This document shows, one piece after another, positions 26,712 through 34,624 of a DNA stretch of 64,000 nt. The DNA lies in the NCBI GenBank assembly GCA_963785155.1, contig CAWAUB010000001.1, positions 1-64,000 of the forward strand. The letters run 5' to 3'. The number at the start of each line of letters is the position of its first letter. The first letter of the stretch is position 1. The position numbers and the translations under genes were made by a program. The stretch is from DASUSH01 sp963785155. GTDB taxonomy: Bacteria > Actinomycetota > Thermoleophilia > Solirubrobacterales > 70-9. Under the pieces are notes generated by a model. That model was given only the letters and a program-made list of their open reading frames with translations, was not told where the DNA came from and searched no databases.

Positions 26712-26742
26712 AAGATACAAGTTCAAGTGAACTTGAAGTCAA
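26712..26742 (-). promoter_or_regulatory. SoxR-dependent promoter and operator
   Basis: On the minus strand, -35 TTGACT (26742-26737) and -10 TATCTT (26717-26712) are separated by 19 bases, the over-long spacer characteristic of MerR-family promoters. The spacer is filled by the perfect palindrome TTCAAGTGAACTTGAA (26722-26737), which resembles the known soxbox core CAAGTnnACTTG. It lies 31 bases upstream of soxR and about 36 bases upstream of the DUF5519 ATG. Confidence 0.85.
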
Positions 26743-26768
26743 GGCCAATCTGTGATTTCCTCTGAGGC

Positions 26769-27221
26769 ATGGCCGAACTGCTCACGATCGGCGAGGTGGC
26801 GCGGCGCTCCGGCGTCGCCTCCTCCGCCCTGCGCTTCTACGAGGAAAAGGGCCTGATCACCTCAGAGCGGGCCGGCTCGGGACACCGGCGCTTCCCGCGC
26901 TCGGTGCTGCGCCGGATCGCCTTCATCGTCTTCGCGCAGAAGGTCGGCCTGACCCTCGAGGAGATCCGCGAAGAGCTGGAGAAGCTGCCGCCCGACCGCG
27001 CCCCCACCCGCCGCGACTGGTCGCGCCTCTCCTCGAAGTGGACCTCCCGGATCGACGAGCGGATCGCCGAACTCGAGCGCCTGCGCTCCGGCCTGACCGA
27101 GTGCATCGGCTGCGGCTGCCTCTCCCTCGAGCGCTGCCAGTGGTCCAACCCCGGCGACCGAGCCGCCGCCCGAGGGCCAGGGCCGCGCTACTGGATCGGC
27201 GACCGCCCGGCGCGCGCCTAG
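26769..27221 (+). CDS. soxR: Redox-sensing MerR-family activator SoxR
   Basis: The 150-residue protein has the MerR HTH (LTIGEVARRSGVASSALRFY), the EEKGLI wing and a dimerisation helix. The cysteine cluster CIGCGCLSLERC (C-x2-C-x-C-x5-C) ligates the [2Fe-2S] centre of SoxR, and all four Cys are present. Oxidation of the cluster by redox-cycling compounds twists the 19-base-spaced promoter DNA to activate transcription. Such a promoter lies in the 93-base gap to the divergent DUF5519-SDR-queA-like operon. As in other actinobacteria there is no adjacent soxS. The Arg-rich C-terminal tail after NPGDRAAARG is a little longer than in E. coli. Confidence 0.93.
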   Translation: MAELLTIGEVARRSGVASSALRFYEEKGLITSERAGSGHRRFPRSVLRRIAFIVFAQKVGLTLEEIREELEKLPPDRAPTRRDWSRLSSKWTSRIDERIAELERLRSGLTECIGCGCLSLERCQWSNPGDRAAARGPGPRYWIGDRPARA

Positions 27222-27264
27222 ATCTCGGTCGCCGAGCTCCAGCATCACGGGTAGTGTTGGCAAG

Positions 27265-27833
27265 ATGCTGGATCGGTTCATCGCCTACCTCCGGGTCCAT
27301 CATTGGGGCATCGCCGCAACCGCCCTTGTGATCGCCGGCGGGGGAGCCTTCGCCGCCGGCGCCATCCCGAACGCCGACGATGAGATCGTCGCCTGCTACG
27401 AGAAGAAAGGTCCTGCCAAGGGCGACGTGCGCCTGCTCGTCAAAGGGAAGTGCGTGAGGGGCGAGCGCAAGATCGCTTGGAATCAGGAGGGCCTGGCGGG
27501 CAACCCCGGCCCGCAGGGGCCAGTCGGGCCGCAAGGGGACGCTGGTCAACAGGGACAAGCCGGGCCGGTGGGGCCGGCGGGTAGCGCCGTTGGCTACGCG
27601 CATATCTCGGCCGCGGGCGCGTTCGACCCGAACAGGTCGAAGGGGATCGCCGCATCGCTCGTCACCGCGACCAACATCTACTGCCTCCGGTTCGCGGAGC
27701 CACCGAAGAACGTCGTCGCAACGCTCGCCGCCGGGGCCGGGTTTGCGACCGCCACGACCGATCCCGCCGCGATCAACACAATGCTCCCCGGCGCGCCCCG
27801 GGCGTTCTTGGGCGTCGCAGGTCACGCGCCTAG
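27265..27833 (+). CDS. Secreted collagen-like (Gly-X-Y) protein, 3' end frameshifted
   Basis: The ATG start gives a membrane or signal segment (IAATALVIAGGGAFAAGAI), then a Cys-containing region (VACYEKKGPAKGDVRLL). About ten Gly-X-Y triplets follow (GNPGPQGPVGPQGDAGQQGQ), and then a globular C-terminal domain (NRSKGIAASLVTATNIYCLR). This is the usual layout of thermoleophilial surface collagen-like proteins. The reading frame then runs on antisense through the antiporter to 28245, which is not plausible. A frame slip near 27790 would end it at the TAG of 27831-27833, sharing CTAG with the antiporter stop. The C-terminal limit is therefore inferred. Confidence 0.65.
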
Positions 27834-29434
27834 ATCTCCAGGCGCGATTCCTCGAGGTCGAGCTCGCGCTCGACTCGGCGCATCACCTCGCTCGAGATCT
27901 CGCGCTCGTTTCGCAGCCGCACGATCGCGTCGCGCTGCGCGACGATCACCTCGCGCGTCAGGCGCTGGTAGGACTCGGAGCGTTCGACGATGCCGTCCTC
28001 GTCCTCGCGGCCGCCGCGGATCGTCTCCGAGCGGCGGACCCGGAAGTCGTGGAGCCGGCGCATCCGGTCGATCGTGTCGTCGTAGGTCCAGTCCTCGTCC
28101 GCGAGCTCGTCAAGTCGCTCCAGCGCCGCCACGGCCGCCGCCACCCGCGCAGCGTGTTCCTCGGCCTCCTCCTCGGAGCCGTCCTCGCGGACGCCGAGCG
28201 CCCGGATCACGGCGGGCAGGGTCAGGCCCTGGACGACGACGGTGAAGACGACGACGCAGTAGGCGAGGAAGACGATCAGGTCGCGCTCGGGGAACGGCGC
28301 GCCCGAGTCGGTGGTGAGCGGGATGGCGAGCGCCGCGGCCAGGGTCACCGCGCCACGCATCCCCGACCAGGCGACCACGATCCTGGGCCCCGGACCGACC
28401 CGGCGGGCGACCTGGCTTTCGCGGCGGTCGAGCAACCGGAAGATGTACGGCGTCGTAAAGACCCAGAGGAACCGAGCTCCCACGACAACGGCGATCGTCG
28501 CCAGCGCGTACCCGATCAGGGTTCCGACGGAGATCCCCGAGACGGCGTCGATGATGCTCGGCAGCTGGAGGCCGATCAACACGAAGAGGACGGCGTTGAT
28601 CAGGAAGGTGACGAACTCCCACACCGCGTAGCCCTGCATTCGCATGTCGGCGCTCGAGACCTGCGGGGCCATCCAGCCGAGGAAGATCCCGGTCGTCACG
28701 GCCGCGAGGACGCCCGAGCCGCCGAGCTGCTCGGCCGGCAGGTAAGCCGCGTATCCGGAGAAGAGGGAGATCGTGATCTCAACCGGGACGTCGTTGAGCC
28801 GGCGCCGGATCTCGGTGATCACCTTGCCGACGATGAGGCCGATCGCGAGACCGACCACGACCGCGACGAGGAAGTCGACCGTGGCGTCGAAGAGCGAGAA
28901 GGCGCCGCCGATCGCCGCCGCCACCGCGACCCGGTAGGCGATCAGCGCGGCGGCGTCGTTGATCAGGCTCTCGCCCTCGACGATCGCGACCAGGCGGCGC
29001 GGCGCGCCGAGGCGGCGGATGATCGAGGTGGCGGCGACCGGGTCGGTCGGCGAGACGACGGCACCGAGCGCGAAGGCAGCCGCCCAGGGCACGTCGATCA
29101 GGGCGTGGGCGAGGAGAGCGACCGCACAGGTGGTGAAGAGGACGAGCCCGATCGAGGTGAAGGAGATCGCGCGGGCGTCGGTGCGCAGCGCCCGCAGATC
29201 GGTGAAGTACGCCGCGACGTAGAGGAGCGGCGGCAGGAAGATGACGAGGACGAGGTCCGGGTCGAGCACGACGTCGGGGACACCCGGGACGTAGCCAATG
29301 AATAGCGCGCCGACTACGAGCGCGATCGGATACGGGATGCCGATCACCCCGGCGAGGACGCTGAGCGCAGGGATCGCGATCAGCAGACCGAGGATGAGGA
29401 TCTCGGTCTCGTGCACCTCAGAGTCAGGAACCAT
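27830..29434 (-). CDS. CPA1-family Na+/H+ antiporter
   Basis: The 534-residue protein has about 12 hydrophobic segments. FALGAVVSPTDPVAAT and GESLINDAAALIAYRV contain the paired Asp residues of the CPA1 ion-binding site. MRGAVTLAAALAIPL is the other family signature. A charged C-terminal cytoplasmic tail of about 130 residues ends in ERELDLEESRLEI. It exchanges sodium (or potassium) for protons at the inner membrane for pH and salt balance. The ATG at 29434 is immediately preceded by palindrome B1, which covers the place of the ribosome site. A GTG a few codons in (VHETEILILG) is an alternative start. Confidence 0.88.
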   Translation of the reverse strand: MVPDSEVHETEILILGLLIAIPALSVLAGVIGIPYPIALVVGALFIGYVPGVPDVVLDPDLVLVIFLPPLLYVAAYFTDLRALRTDARAISFTSIGLVLFTTCAVALLAHALIDVPWAAAFALGAVVSPTDPVAATSIIRRLGAPRRLVAIVEGESLINDAAALIAYRVAVAAAIGGAFSLFDATVDFLVAVVVGLAIGLIVGKVITEIRRRLNDVPVEITISLFSGYAAYLPAEQLGGSGVLAAVTTGIFLGWMAPQVSSADMRMQGYAVWEFVTFLINAVLFVLIGLQLPSIIDAVSGISVGTLIGYALATIAVVVGARFLWVFTTPYIFRLLDRRESQVARRVGPGPRIVVAWSGMRGAVTLAAALAIPLTTDSGAPFPERDLIVFLAYCVVVFTVVVQGLTLPAVIRALGVREDGSEEEAEEHAARVAAAVAALERLDELADEDWTYDDTIDRMRRLHDFRVRRSETIRGGREDEDGIVERSESYQRLTREVIVAQRDAIVRLRNEREISSEVMRRVERELDLEESRLEI

Positions 29435-29435
29435 G

Positions 29436-29454
29436 AAGGGGGTCTGACCCCCTT
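29436..29454. repeat. Palindromic repeat family B, copy 1
   Basis: AAGGGGGTCTGACCCCCTT is a perfect odd-length palindrome around a single central T. It ends one base before the antiporter ATG on the minus strand, so it occupies the -2 to -20 region of that start. Confidence 0.8.
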
Positions 29455-29460
29455 TAGGTT

Positions 29461-29907
29461 TCAGCTCGCTTCGATCGCTTCTTTGATCCGGCCCGCGAAA
29501 GCGTCGGCGTCCTTGCGCGCGCCGCGCAGTGCGAGGCCCTCGAGCAGCTTGCCGAAGCCGTGGCCCTCGAGGATGTTGTGGACCTTCAGGTGGGTCTTGC
29601 CCTCGCCGGCCGGGGAGAGGTCGTAGCCGCCCTCCTTCGCCGTCACCAGGTTCTTCGACTCCTCCGCCCAGTGGATCTTCACCGGCTCCTCGAACTGGGT
29701 GATGACGAAGCGCCGGTCGGTCTTCATCCCCGCGTCCTTGACCTTCGACTCGTAGATCGTGCCGAGGCCGTTCGGGCCGTCGGTGACCTTGTTGATCTCC
29801 AGCACCCGCGGGCTGAACTTCGGGTCGTTGGTGCCGTCGGCGAGGAAGGCGAAGACCTCCTCGATCGGACGGTCGATCTCCGCCGATCCCTCGAACTTGC
29901 CGGCCAT
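29461..29907 (-). CDS. SRPBCC (START-like) family protein
   Basis: The 148-residue product MAGKFEGSAEIDRPIEEVFA begins with the typical SRPBCC first strand and helix. FLADGTNDPKFSPRVLEINK, IYESKVKDAG and a C-terminal amphipathic helix (FAGRIKEAIEAS) follow. The fold makes a hydrophobic ligand pocket; members include polyketide cyclases and lipid-binding proteins. No catalytic residue can be named. An SD-like GGGAGC lies ahead of the start at 29907. It is between the antiporter (26 bases downstream) and the PhoX-like gene upstream on the same strand. Confidence 0.85.
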   Translation of the reverse strand: MAGKFEGSAEIDRPIEEVFAFLADGTNDPKFSPRVLEINKVTDGPNGLGTIYESKVKDAGMKTDRRFVITQFEEPVKIHWAEESKNLVTAKEGGYDLSPAGEGKTHLKVHNILEGHGFGKLLEGLALRGARKDADAFAGRIKEAIEAS

Positions 29908-29942
29908 GGGGCTCCCTTCGGTTGGCTGCGCGGAGAGGAACC

Positions 29943-31643
29943 CTAGGCGTCGCCGCGGGTGAGGACCACCTTGCGCCTGGCAACCGTCCGGCCGCCGCTC
30001 GCGTCGGTGACGACCACGGTGAGCGTCGCCTTGGCGCGCTCGCGCTCGGCGAGGAGGGCCTCGGCGTCGTCGGTCGCGGTGACGCGGATCGCCGCCCTGC
30101 CCTGCACGGCGACGGTGGTCGCGCCCCGGCCGATCGTCACGGAGCGCCGCCTTCCCCCGCCCGCGACCTTCAGCGTGGCCCTCACCCCGACCAGCTCGTC
30201 GACCTCGATCTTGACCGGCAGTCCGTTGCTCAGGAAGCGGTTGATCAGCCTGCGCTTGCGGGCCTTCAGCTTCAACGCTGACCCGCCGCTGCCGGAACCG
30301 CCGGAGCCACCCGCGCCGCCGCCTCCTCCGCCTCCGCCCGAACCGCCGCCGCCTCCGCCGGAACCGCCCCCTCCCCCGCTCGACCCACCGCCCTTCGGCT
30401 CGCGGAACGGGCCCGTGATCTCGTAGACGACGCCGGCAGGCAGCTGGTTTATCCCGGCGACGGCGAAGCTCCGCTGGGCGCCGAAGTACATCCGTTCTCC
30501 GTCCGGGGAGAAGACGACCCCGACCGTCTCGTTTCCGGAGAGCGGGTTCGGGGTCGGCGGGCCGGCGTGCATCACCGGGTCGAGCTGGAGGAAGCGGGCG
30601 ACCTCGAAGTCCGGAGTGATCATGCAGATGTCGTGGTCCCGCCCGTCCTCGCAGACGTAGATGTCCCCGCTGCGGGAGACCGTGATGTTGTCGACACCAG
30701 AGAGCGGCGCGTTCGGCAGGTCGTCGTCGTAGAGGATCTCGAGGATCTGCGAGCCGGTGTCGTATGACCAGACGCGGCCGTCGCCCTTGGTAGTGAAGTA
30801 GACGATCCCGTTGTCGAACCAGGTGCCCTCGCCGCCGTCGAAGTGAGTCGCCTGCGCGACCTGGCCGCGGGTTGGCTCGGTCGCACCGCCGGCGGGATTC
30901 GGGACCTCGATCCAGCTCACCTTGCCGTTCACGGCAACGCTCGCGCACTCGAGCAGGCCGGCGGTGAGGTCCGGGTACTCCGCCGGTGTGAAGCGGTACC
31001 AGCAGCCGTCGCCCTTGTCCTCGGTCAGGTAGAGGCGCTCCTCCCCAGGGTCGACGCAGACCGCTTCGTGGGCGAAAACGCCGAGCGCAGGCCGCGCCTC
31101 CGCCAGTGCTCCGCCGGTCGGATCGCATTCCCAGACGCGCCCGTCGTCGTGCTCCTCACACGAGAGCCAGGCGCCCCATGGCGCCGGCCCGCCGGCGCAG
31201 TTCTGCTGCGTGCCGACGAGGATCCGGTAGGCGCGCTCGACCTCCCCGTCGGCATCGAACTCGACCGCCGAGCTGCCGCCGGCCCGGACTAGCGGCATTT
31301 CAGAGTTCGCGACCAGGATCCAGCCACCATCGGGCCCGCCGCCGGTGCCCAGGGTCGCGAACGTCGCCTGGCCGTCGGTCGCCGGGTGCCAGACATACGG
31401 CGGCACCGAGCCCGCCACCGGCACCTCGCCGCGGGCGATCTCCCGCGAGGTGAAGCCGGCCGGAAGGGCGATCCCGTTCGCGTCGAACGCGCCGAGCGGC
31501 CCGTATGGCCCGTCGCCGACCGTGATCGGGCCGGTGGCGAAGGCGCGCTTCAGGTGCGCGGGGCTCAGCAGCAACGCGCCCGCGGCGAGCGCACTCCCCT
31601 GAAGGAAGCGACGGCGATCCAGATGGAAGCTCGTGTGACCCAT
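29943..31643 (-). CDS. PhoX/DUF839-family secreted protein with Tat signal and Gly/Ser linker
   Basis: The N-terminus DRRRFLQGSALAAGALLLSP is a twin-arginine signal, so the protein is exported folded. The core has PhoX/DUF839 features: GGWILVANSE, WGAWLSCEEHDDGRVWECDP, VFAHEAVCVDPGEERLYLTE and SRSGDIYVCEDGRDHDICMI. PhoX enzymes are calcium/iron phosphatases, but DUF839 relatives often lack activity. Residues of about 420-455 form an unusual Gly/Ser linker (four SGGGGG-like blocks), followed by a basic beta domain (KIEVDELVGVRATLKVAGGG). The linker is encoded by GC-rich repeats near 30300-30390. It is probably a secreted phosphatase or phosphoester-binding protein. Confidence 0.8.
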   Translation of the reverse strand: MGHTSFHLDRRRFLQGSALAAGALLLSPAHLKRAFATGPITVGDGPYGPLGAFDANGIALPAGFTSREIARGEVPVAGSVPPYVWHPATDGQATFATLGTGGGPDGGWILVANSEMPLVRAGGSSAVEFDADGEVERAYRILVGTQQNCAGGPAPWGAWLSCEEHDDGRVWECDPTGGALAEARPALGVFAHEAVCVDPGEERLYLTEDKGDGCWYRFTPAEYPDLTAGLLECASVAVNGKVSWIEVPNPAGGATEPTRGQVAQATHFDGGEGTWFDNGIVYFTTKGDGRVWSYDTGSQILEILYDDDLPNAPLSGVDNITVSRSGDIYVCEDGRDHDICMITPDFEVARFLQLDPVMHAGPPTPNPLSGNETVGVVFSPDGERMYFGAQRSFAVAGINQLPAGVVYEITGPFREPKGGGSSGGGGGSGGGGGGSGGGGGGGGAGGSGGSGSGGSALKLKARKRRLINRFLSNGLPVKIEVDELVGVRATLKVAGGGRRRSVTIGRGATTVAVQGRAAIRVTATDDAEALLAERERAKATLTVVVTDASGGRTVARRKVVLTRGDA

Positions 31644-31705
31644 TCCCCTCGGGGGACAGGAAATCAGCTTCGCGTCAAACGGGCGTCAATAGAACGTTGC
31701 CGCGT

Positions 31706-33349
31706 TCAACGCTCAACGTCCCATCGCGCCTTGGCCGGGGTCGGGTCCACGTTGCCCGCGGTGTCCACCGCTCGCACTCGGAAGAGGTGTTTGCCCAGGT
31801 CGAGCCCGCGTAGCCGCCGCGGCGACTCGCACTCCCGGTAGCGGCCGTCGTCGAGCTTGCACTCGAAGCTCGCGCCCTCCTCGTCTGCGCGGAAGCCGAA
31901 CCGCGCCCGCCGGCTCTCCGTGGCCCCCTTCGGCTGCTTGGTGAGCTCGGTTTCCGGCGGGTCCGTGTCGGCCGCGGTTCCGCCGCCGCCTTCGCCACCG
32001 CTCTCGCCGCCGCCGACGTCACCGCCGCTCGGATCGGGTGCGGGCGGGAAGGAGACGCTCTCGCAGTCACCGCCGACCAGATCCGCGTTATCCGCGAAGA
32101 CCGCGTCCGCTCCGCCGCCACAGCCGGCGTCGTCGACCTCACCGTCGATCGCGCGCAGCTCATCGGCCGCGGGGCCGCCGCGCAGCGTGTCACCGCCTGC
32201 CGAGCCGACCAAGACGCCGCCCGCCGCACCGGCGAAGACAGAGTCGCCGCCGGCGCCGCCGTCGAGGACACCGGGCAGGGCTCCCCCGCGCAGCACGTCC
32301 GCGGCCGAGCCGCCGGTAGCGCTCTCGAGGCCCGACAGGCCCACCGGACCGACGCCGGTCGCGACGCCTGTCGTGAGGTTCGCGTCGACGGCGGTCGAGC
32401 GCGCCGAATAGTCGATCGTGTCGGTACCCGCGTTGCCGGTCAGGGACCTGGCCTGTGCACCGGCCGGAAGCACGAACGCGTCGTCTCCTTGGGACCCGGT
32501 GAACTCTCCCCCGGCGCTCAGGTCGCCGCTCACGACGAACCGGTCCGCGCCCATCCCGCCGGACGCGCCCAGGTCGGCGCTCGCCTCGATTGTGTCGTTG
32601 CCAGAGCCGGCGTTCAGGCGCGGGTCCTCGATTCCGGTGAAGCTCACGACGGGCGAGCCGACGCGCTCAACCTCCCCCGCGCGAAGCAGGTAGCGGTTCG
32701 AGTCGGTGTCACTCGAGTCGTCGACGTCGAGCAGGTCGAAATCGTCACCTCCCGCGACGTTGACCGGCGCGCCGAGCCGGTCGAGCGTCGACGGTTCGCA
32801 GCAGGAGCTGCCGGGCTGAATTACGTCGTCGCCGTCGTTCGTCGAAATCGTGACCAGCGGCCCCGGCGGGGTGCCTTCGATGTGGACGGTGTCGGCCTGG
32901 TCGGTCGTCCCGAAGAGGACGGCCTCGACCGCGTCGTAGGACGCCGTGAACGGCCCGGCTTCCTGGCCCAGGCCGTCCTGGGAGACGGTGAACAGGCCGT
33001 CCGCCGGGTCGGCGCTCGCGAGGCTGAGCGCGAGTGTGTCGGAGCCGGTGCCGCCGGTGTAACTCACGTGGGCGCCCGGCCCCGCCGTGATCGACTGCGA
33101 GCCGGCGGTCACGGTGTCGAAGTCGAACTCGTTTTGATAGCCGGCGTCCCCGGCCGTGAAACGGTTGTGGCGGACGAGCCCGCCCGACACGTCGAGCAGG
33201 ACGAGGTCCGAGTCGGAGTTCCCGGTCATCGTCGCGGTCGTTCCCGCTCGCGACGAGGTCACATCGGCCATCGCGCTCGCCGGCAGGACCGCCGCGATCG
33301 CCATCCCCGCCAGTACGCAAACACCGAACTTCGCAGAACAAACCCTCAT
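31706..33349 (-). CDS. Secreted RTX-like calcium-binding repeat protein
   Basis: From ATG 33349 a signal peptide (VCVLAGMAIAAVLPASAMAD) is followed by degenerate RTX nonapeptides, such as GGTGSDTLAL, GGDDFDLLDVDD, GSGNDTIEAS, GGSAADVLRGG and GGAGGDSVFAG. These form a calcium-loaded beta-roll. A Gly/Glu-rich linker (GGDVGGGESGGEGGGG) leads to a C-terminal Ig-like domain (PETELTKQPKGATESRRARF to AVDTAGNVDPTPAKARW) of a type found in many actinobacterial secreted proteins. There is no toxin or enzyme domain, so a structural extracellular role is likely. Export would be through Sec; no type I secretion genes are nearby. Confidence 0.82.
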   Translation of the reverse strand: MRVCSAKFGVCVLAGMAIAAVLPASAMADVTSSRAGTTATMTGNSDSDLVLLDVSGGLVRHNRFTAGDAGYQNEFDFDTVTAGSQSITAGPGAHVSYTGGTGSDTLALSLASADPADGLFTVSQDGLGQEAGPFTASYDAVEAVLFGTTDQADTVHIEGTPPGPLVTISTNDGDDVIQPGSSCCEPSTLDRLGAPVNVAGGDDFDLLDVDDSSDTDSNRYLLRAGEVERVGSPVVSFTGIEDPRLNAGSGNDTIEASADLGASGGMGADRFVVSGDLSAGGEFTGSQGDDAFVLPAGAQARSLTGNAGTDTIDYSARSTAVDANLTTGVATGVGPVGLSGLESATGGSAADVLRGGALPGVLDGGAGGDSVFAGAAGGVLVGSAGGDTLRGGPAADELRAIDGEVDDAGCGGGADAVFADNADLVGGDCESVSFPPAPDPSGGDVGGGESGGEGGGGTAADTDPPETELTKQPKGATESRRARFGFRADEEGASFECKLDDGRYRECESPRRLRGLDLGKHLFRVRAVDTAGNVDPTPAKARWDVER

Positions 33350-33432
33350 CTCAACCCCTCCAGGTCTCGTGATCGGACAGGGGGTAGTCGCGCGAGGATT
33401 CGATCCGTTACACGGGGTGCGAGGATCGGGTC

Positions 33433-34044
33433 ATGAAGACGATCGAGATCGACACCCCCAACGGCCCCGCTGCCGCCGAGCTCCACCCGGCGAAGAAGCC
33501 GCGGGCCGCACTGCTGCTCGGCCACGGCGCCGGCGGCGGGATCGAGGCGCCGGACCTGCTCGCCGCCCGTGACGTCGCGCTCGAGGCGGACGTGAGCGTC
33601 GCGCTCGTCCTGCAGCCCTACCGGGTGGCGGGCAAGAAGTCGACGCCGCGGCCGCCGGTCCTCGACGCGGCCTGGACCGCGATCGTCGAGCACCTGCGCG
33701 GCGGCGAGCTGGCCGGGCTGCCGCTGATCTCGGGCGGGCGCTCGGCGGGGGCCCGGGTCGCCTGCCGGACGGCCACGGAGACGGATGCCGCCGCCGTCCT
33801 CTGCCTCGCCTTCCCGCTGCAGCCGCCGGCGCGAAAGAGCGGCAAGCAGTCGCCCGACCGCTTGGACGAGCTCGACGGCGTCACGGTGCCGATGCTGGTC
33901 GTCCAGGGCGAGCGCGACCGGTTCGGGATGCCGCCCGAGGGACGGAACCGCATGGTGACGGTCGTCCCCGGCGACCACGGGCTGAAGAAGGACCTGCCCG
34001 CGGTCGCCGAGGCCGTGCGGGCCTGGCTGCCCGGCGTGCTCTAG
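33433..34044 (+). CDS. Small alpha/beta hydrolase (KANL3/Tex30-like)
   Basis: The 203-residue protein shows ALLLGHGAGGGIEAPDLLAA (oxyanion loop), nucleophile elbow LISGGRSAGARVA with Ser, acid loop PMLVVQGERDRFG with Asp, and a terminal VVPGDHGLKK with the catalytic His. This compact alpha/beta-hydrolase architecture without a lid is typical of the KANL3/Tex30 family. It is cytoplasmic, probably an esterase of unknown substrate. Its TAG stop uses the same CTAG as the convergent PhnB-like gene. Confidence 0.85.
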   Translation: MKTIEIDTPNGPAAAELHPAKKPRAALLLGHGAGGGIEAPDLLAARDVALEADVSVALVLQPYRVAGKKSTPRPPVLDAAWTAIVEHLRGGELAGLPLISGGRSAGARVACRTATETDAAAVLCLAFPLQPPARKSGKQSPDRLDELDGVTVPMLVVQGERDRFGMPPEGRNRMVTVVPGDHGLKKDLPAVAEAVRAWLPGVL

Positions 34045-34535
34045 GCGGCGACTCCCTCGGCCGCCTGGCGCAGGGCCGCGATGTCGAGCTTCTGCATCTT
34101 CAGCATCGCCGCCGTCGCGCGCTCGATCTTCTCCGTGTCGCCCTCGGTGAGCAGCTCGGTGAGACCCTCGGGGACGACCTGCCAGGAGACGCCGAACTTG
34201 TCGCGACACCAACCGCAGGCGCTCTCGGCGCCCCCGTCGGCCGTCAGCTTCTCCCAGAAGTAGTCGACCTCGTCCTGGTCCTCGCAGCGGATCTCGAAGG
34301 AGACCGCCTCGTTGAACTTGAACTGCGGGCCGCCGTTGATGCCGGTGAACTGCGTGTCGCCGATCCGCCAGGAGACGGTCATGACGGAACCGGGCTCCTT
34401 CTGACTGACCTCCTTGGTCGCCTCGCCGTAGCGCATGACGTCGCCGACCTCGGCGTCGTCGAAAAGCTCGCAGTAGAAGTTGGCGGCCTCTTCGGCCTGG
34501 TCGTCGAACCAAAGGTTCGGGGTGATTCCGCGCAT
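34041..34535 (-). CDS. PhnB-type VOC protein
   Basis: A very strong ribosome site (AAGGAGGGCCCG) precedes ATG 34535, deciding against the ATG at 34592. The product MRGITPNLWFDDQAEEAANF is a VOC-fold protein of the PhnB/3-demethylubiquinone-methyltransferase-like group. It has ELFDDAEVGDVMRYG, FTGINGGPQFKFNEAVSFEI, WCRDKFGVSWQVVP and a C-terminal helix (ATAAMLKMQKLDIAALRQAA). Despite the database name, these proteins rarely act as methyltransferases. It may bind or transform a small molecule in the cytoplasm. Confidence 0.85.
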   Translation of the reverse strand: MRGITPNLWFDDQAEEAANFYCELFDDAEVGDVMRYGEATKEVSQKEPGSVMTVSWRIGDTQFTGINGGPQFKFNEAVSFEIRCEDQDEVDYFWEKLTADGGAESACGWCRDKFGVSWQVVPEGLTELLTEGDTEKIERATAAMLKMQKLDIAALRQAAEGVAA

Positions 34536-34624
34536 CGGGCCCTCCTTGTCGGTTGCTTTCCCCTTGAGACCGCCGCCGCGGCGGAAACTCATCGCTCCGG
34601 GGAGCGGTCATAGAGTCGCGCATC

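Noticed and set aside
27590..29305. 571-residue plus-strand open frame
   Set aside because: Antisense to the antiporter with typical shadow composition (DRD, RRRG repeats).
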